From assembly GCA_964370795.1 (NCBI GenBank), contig CAYJME010000070.1, positions 1 through 14,310 on the forward strand: a DNA stretch of 14,310 nt, read 5' to 3'. The position numbers and the translations under genes are program-made. This DNA comes from JAHFOW01 sp964370795 (GTDB lineage: Bacteria > Planctomycetota > Brocadiia > Brocadiales > Brocadiaceae). The notes beneath the pieces were generated by a model. It saw only the letters and a program-made list of their open reading frames with translations. It was not told the DNA's origin and did not search any database. Below are positions 14,213 through 14,310 of this stretch, piece by piece (position 1 is the stretch's first letter; every line of letters begins with the position of its first letter).

Positions 14213-14310
14213 CTACGCCGCAACCAAATCGCCTGATCAAAGGGAAACAACCCCCTGAGTCCCCCTTTTCTAAGGGGGATTTCAGAGTGTCCCCCTTAAC
14301 AAAGGGGGTG
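14213..14310. repeat. Repeat-rich right edge with two CCCCCTT hairpins
   Basis: GCCGCAACCAA (about 14218-14228) matches the inner arm of repeat copies A and B. Then come two hairpins: TCCCCCTT-TTCT-AAGGGGGA (14260-14279) and CCCCCTT-AACA-AAGGGGG (14291-14308). These are tandem members of a common (C)5TT hairpin repeat. No gene is seen from 14168 to the end. The pair could also stop transcripts, but there is no U tract. Confidence 0.6.

Overview
The window looks like a chromosome segment of a moderately low-GC Gram-negative bacterium. The best fit is an anammox-type planctomycete (Ca. Brocadiales: Brocadia, Jettenia or Kuenenia relatives). This is an inference from the cytochrome b6-like/Rieske pair, exported proteins, an outer-membrane barrel, and gene-poor spacers packed with short palindromic repeats. 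No rRNA, hydrazine-metabolism or other diagnostic gene is present, so the genus cannot be fixed. A run of ten N (9584-9593) shows this is a draft scaffold.

Layout. 1-528: repeats, no supportable gene. 529-1865 (minus): a Rieske iron-sulfur protein and a cytochrome b6-type protein, overlapping by ATGA, from a promoter in the 200-bp divergent spacer. 2069-3459 (plus): a MidA/NDUFAF7-type methyltransferase with a possibly leaderless transcript, then an 81-residue two-helix ferritin-like protein. 3460-3996: repeats. 3997-4743: the 5' part of an exported repeat protein whose 3' end is lost in a cluster of at least five short repeat families (about 4632-5040). 5095-8439: a 2-oxoacid (probably pyruvate) dehydrogenase operon, E1-alpha, E1-beta, E2, with no E3. 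8468-9256 (minus): a TSUP (TauE/SafE-like) membrane transporter, convergent with E2. 9263-9702: spacer with a palindromic repeat, the assembly gap and a chromate-type promoter/operator. 9703-12136: chrB, an MFS transporter and a small lipoprotein, tightly coupled. 12245-13033: a predicted outer-membrane barrel. 13166-14167: a periplasmic solute-binding protein. The right edge is repeats again.

How the genes fit together. The Rieske/cytochrome b pair is the core of a quinol-oxidising complex; MidA-family proteins are known for respiratory complex I assembly, but a functional link here is only suggested by position. The dehydrogenase operon would feed acetyl-CoA metabolism using an E3 encoded elsewhere. 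The most system-like stretch is 9630-14167: a consensus -35 promoter with a 35-bp imperfect palindrome, then a ChrB-family protein, an MFS exporter replacing the usual ChrA, a translationally coupled lipoprotein, an outer-membrane barrel and a periplasmic binding protein. This could be a metal or oxyanion resistance module reaching from cytosol to outer membrane, but only the first three genes are firmly linked.

All calls are from reading the sequence and from knowledge of families; no search, alignment program or structure prediction was run.
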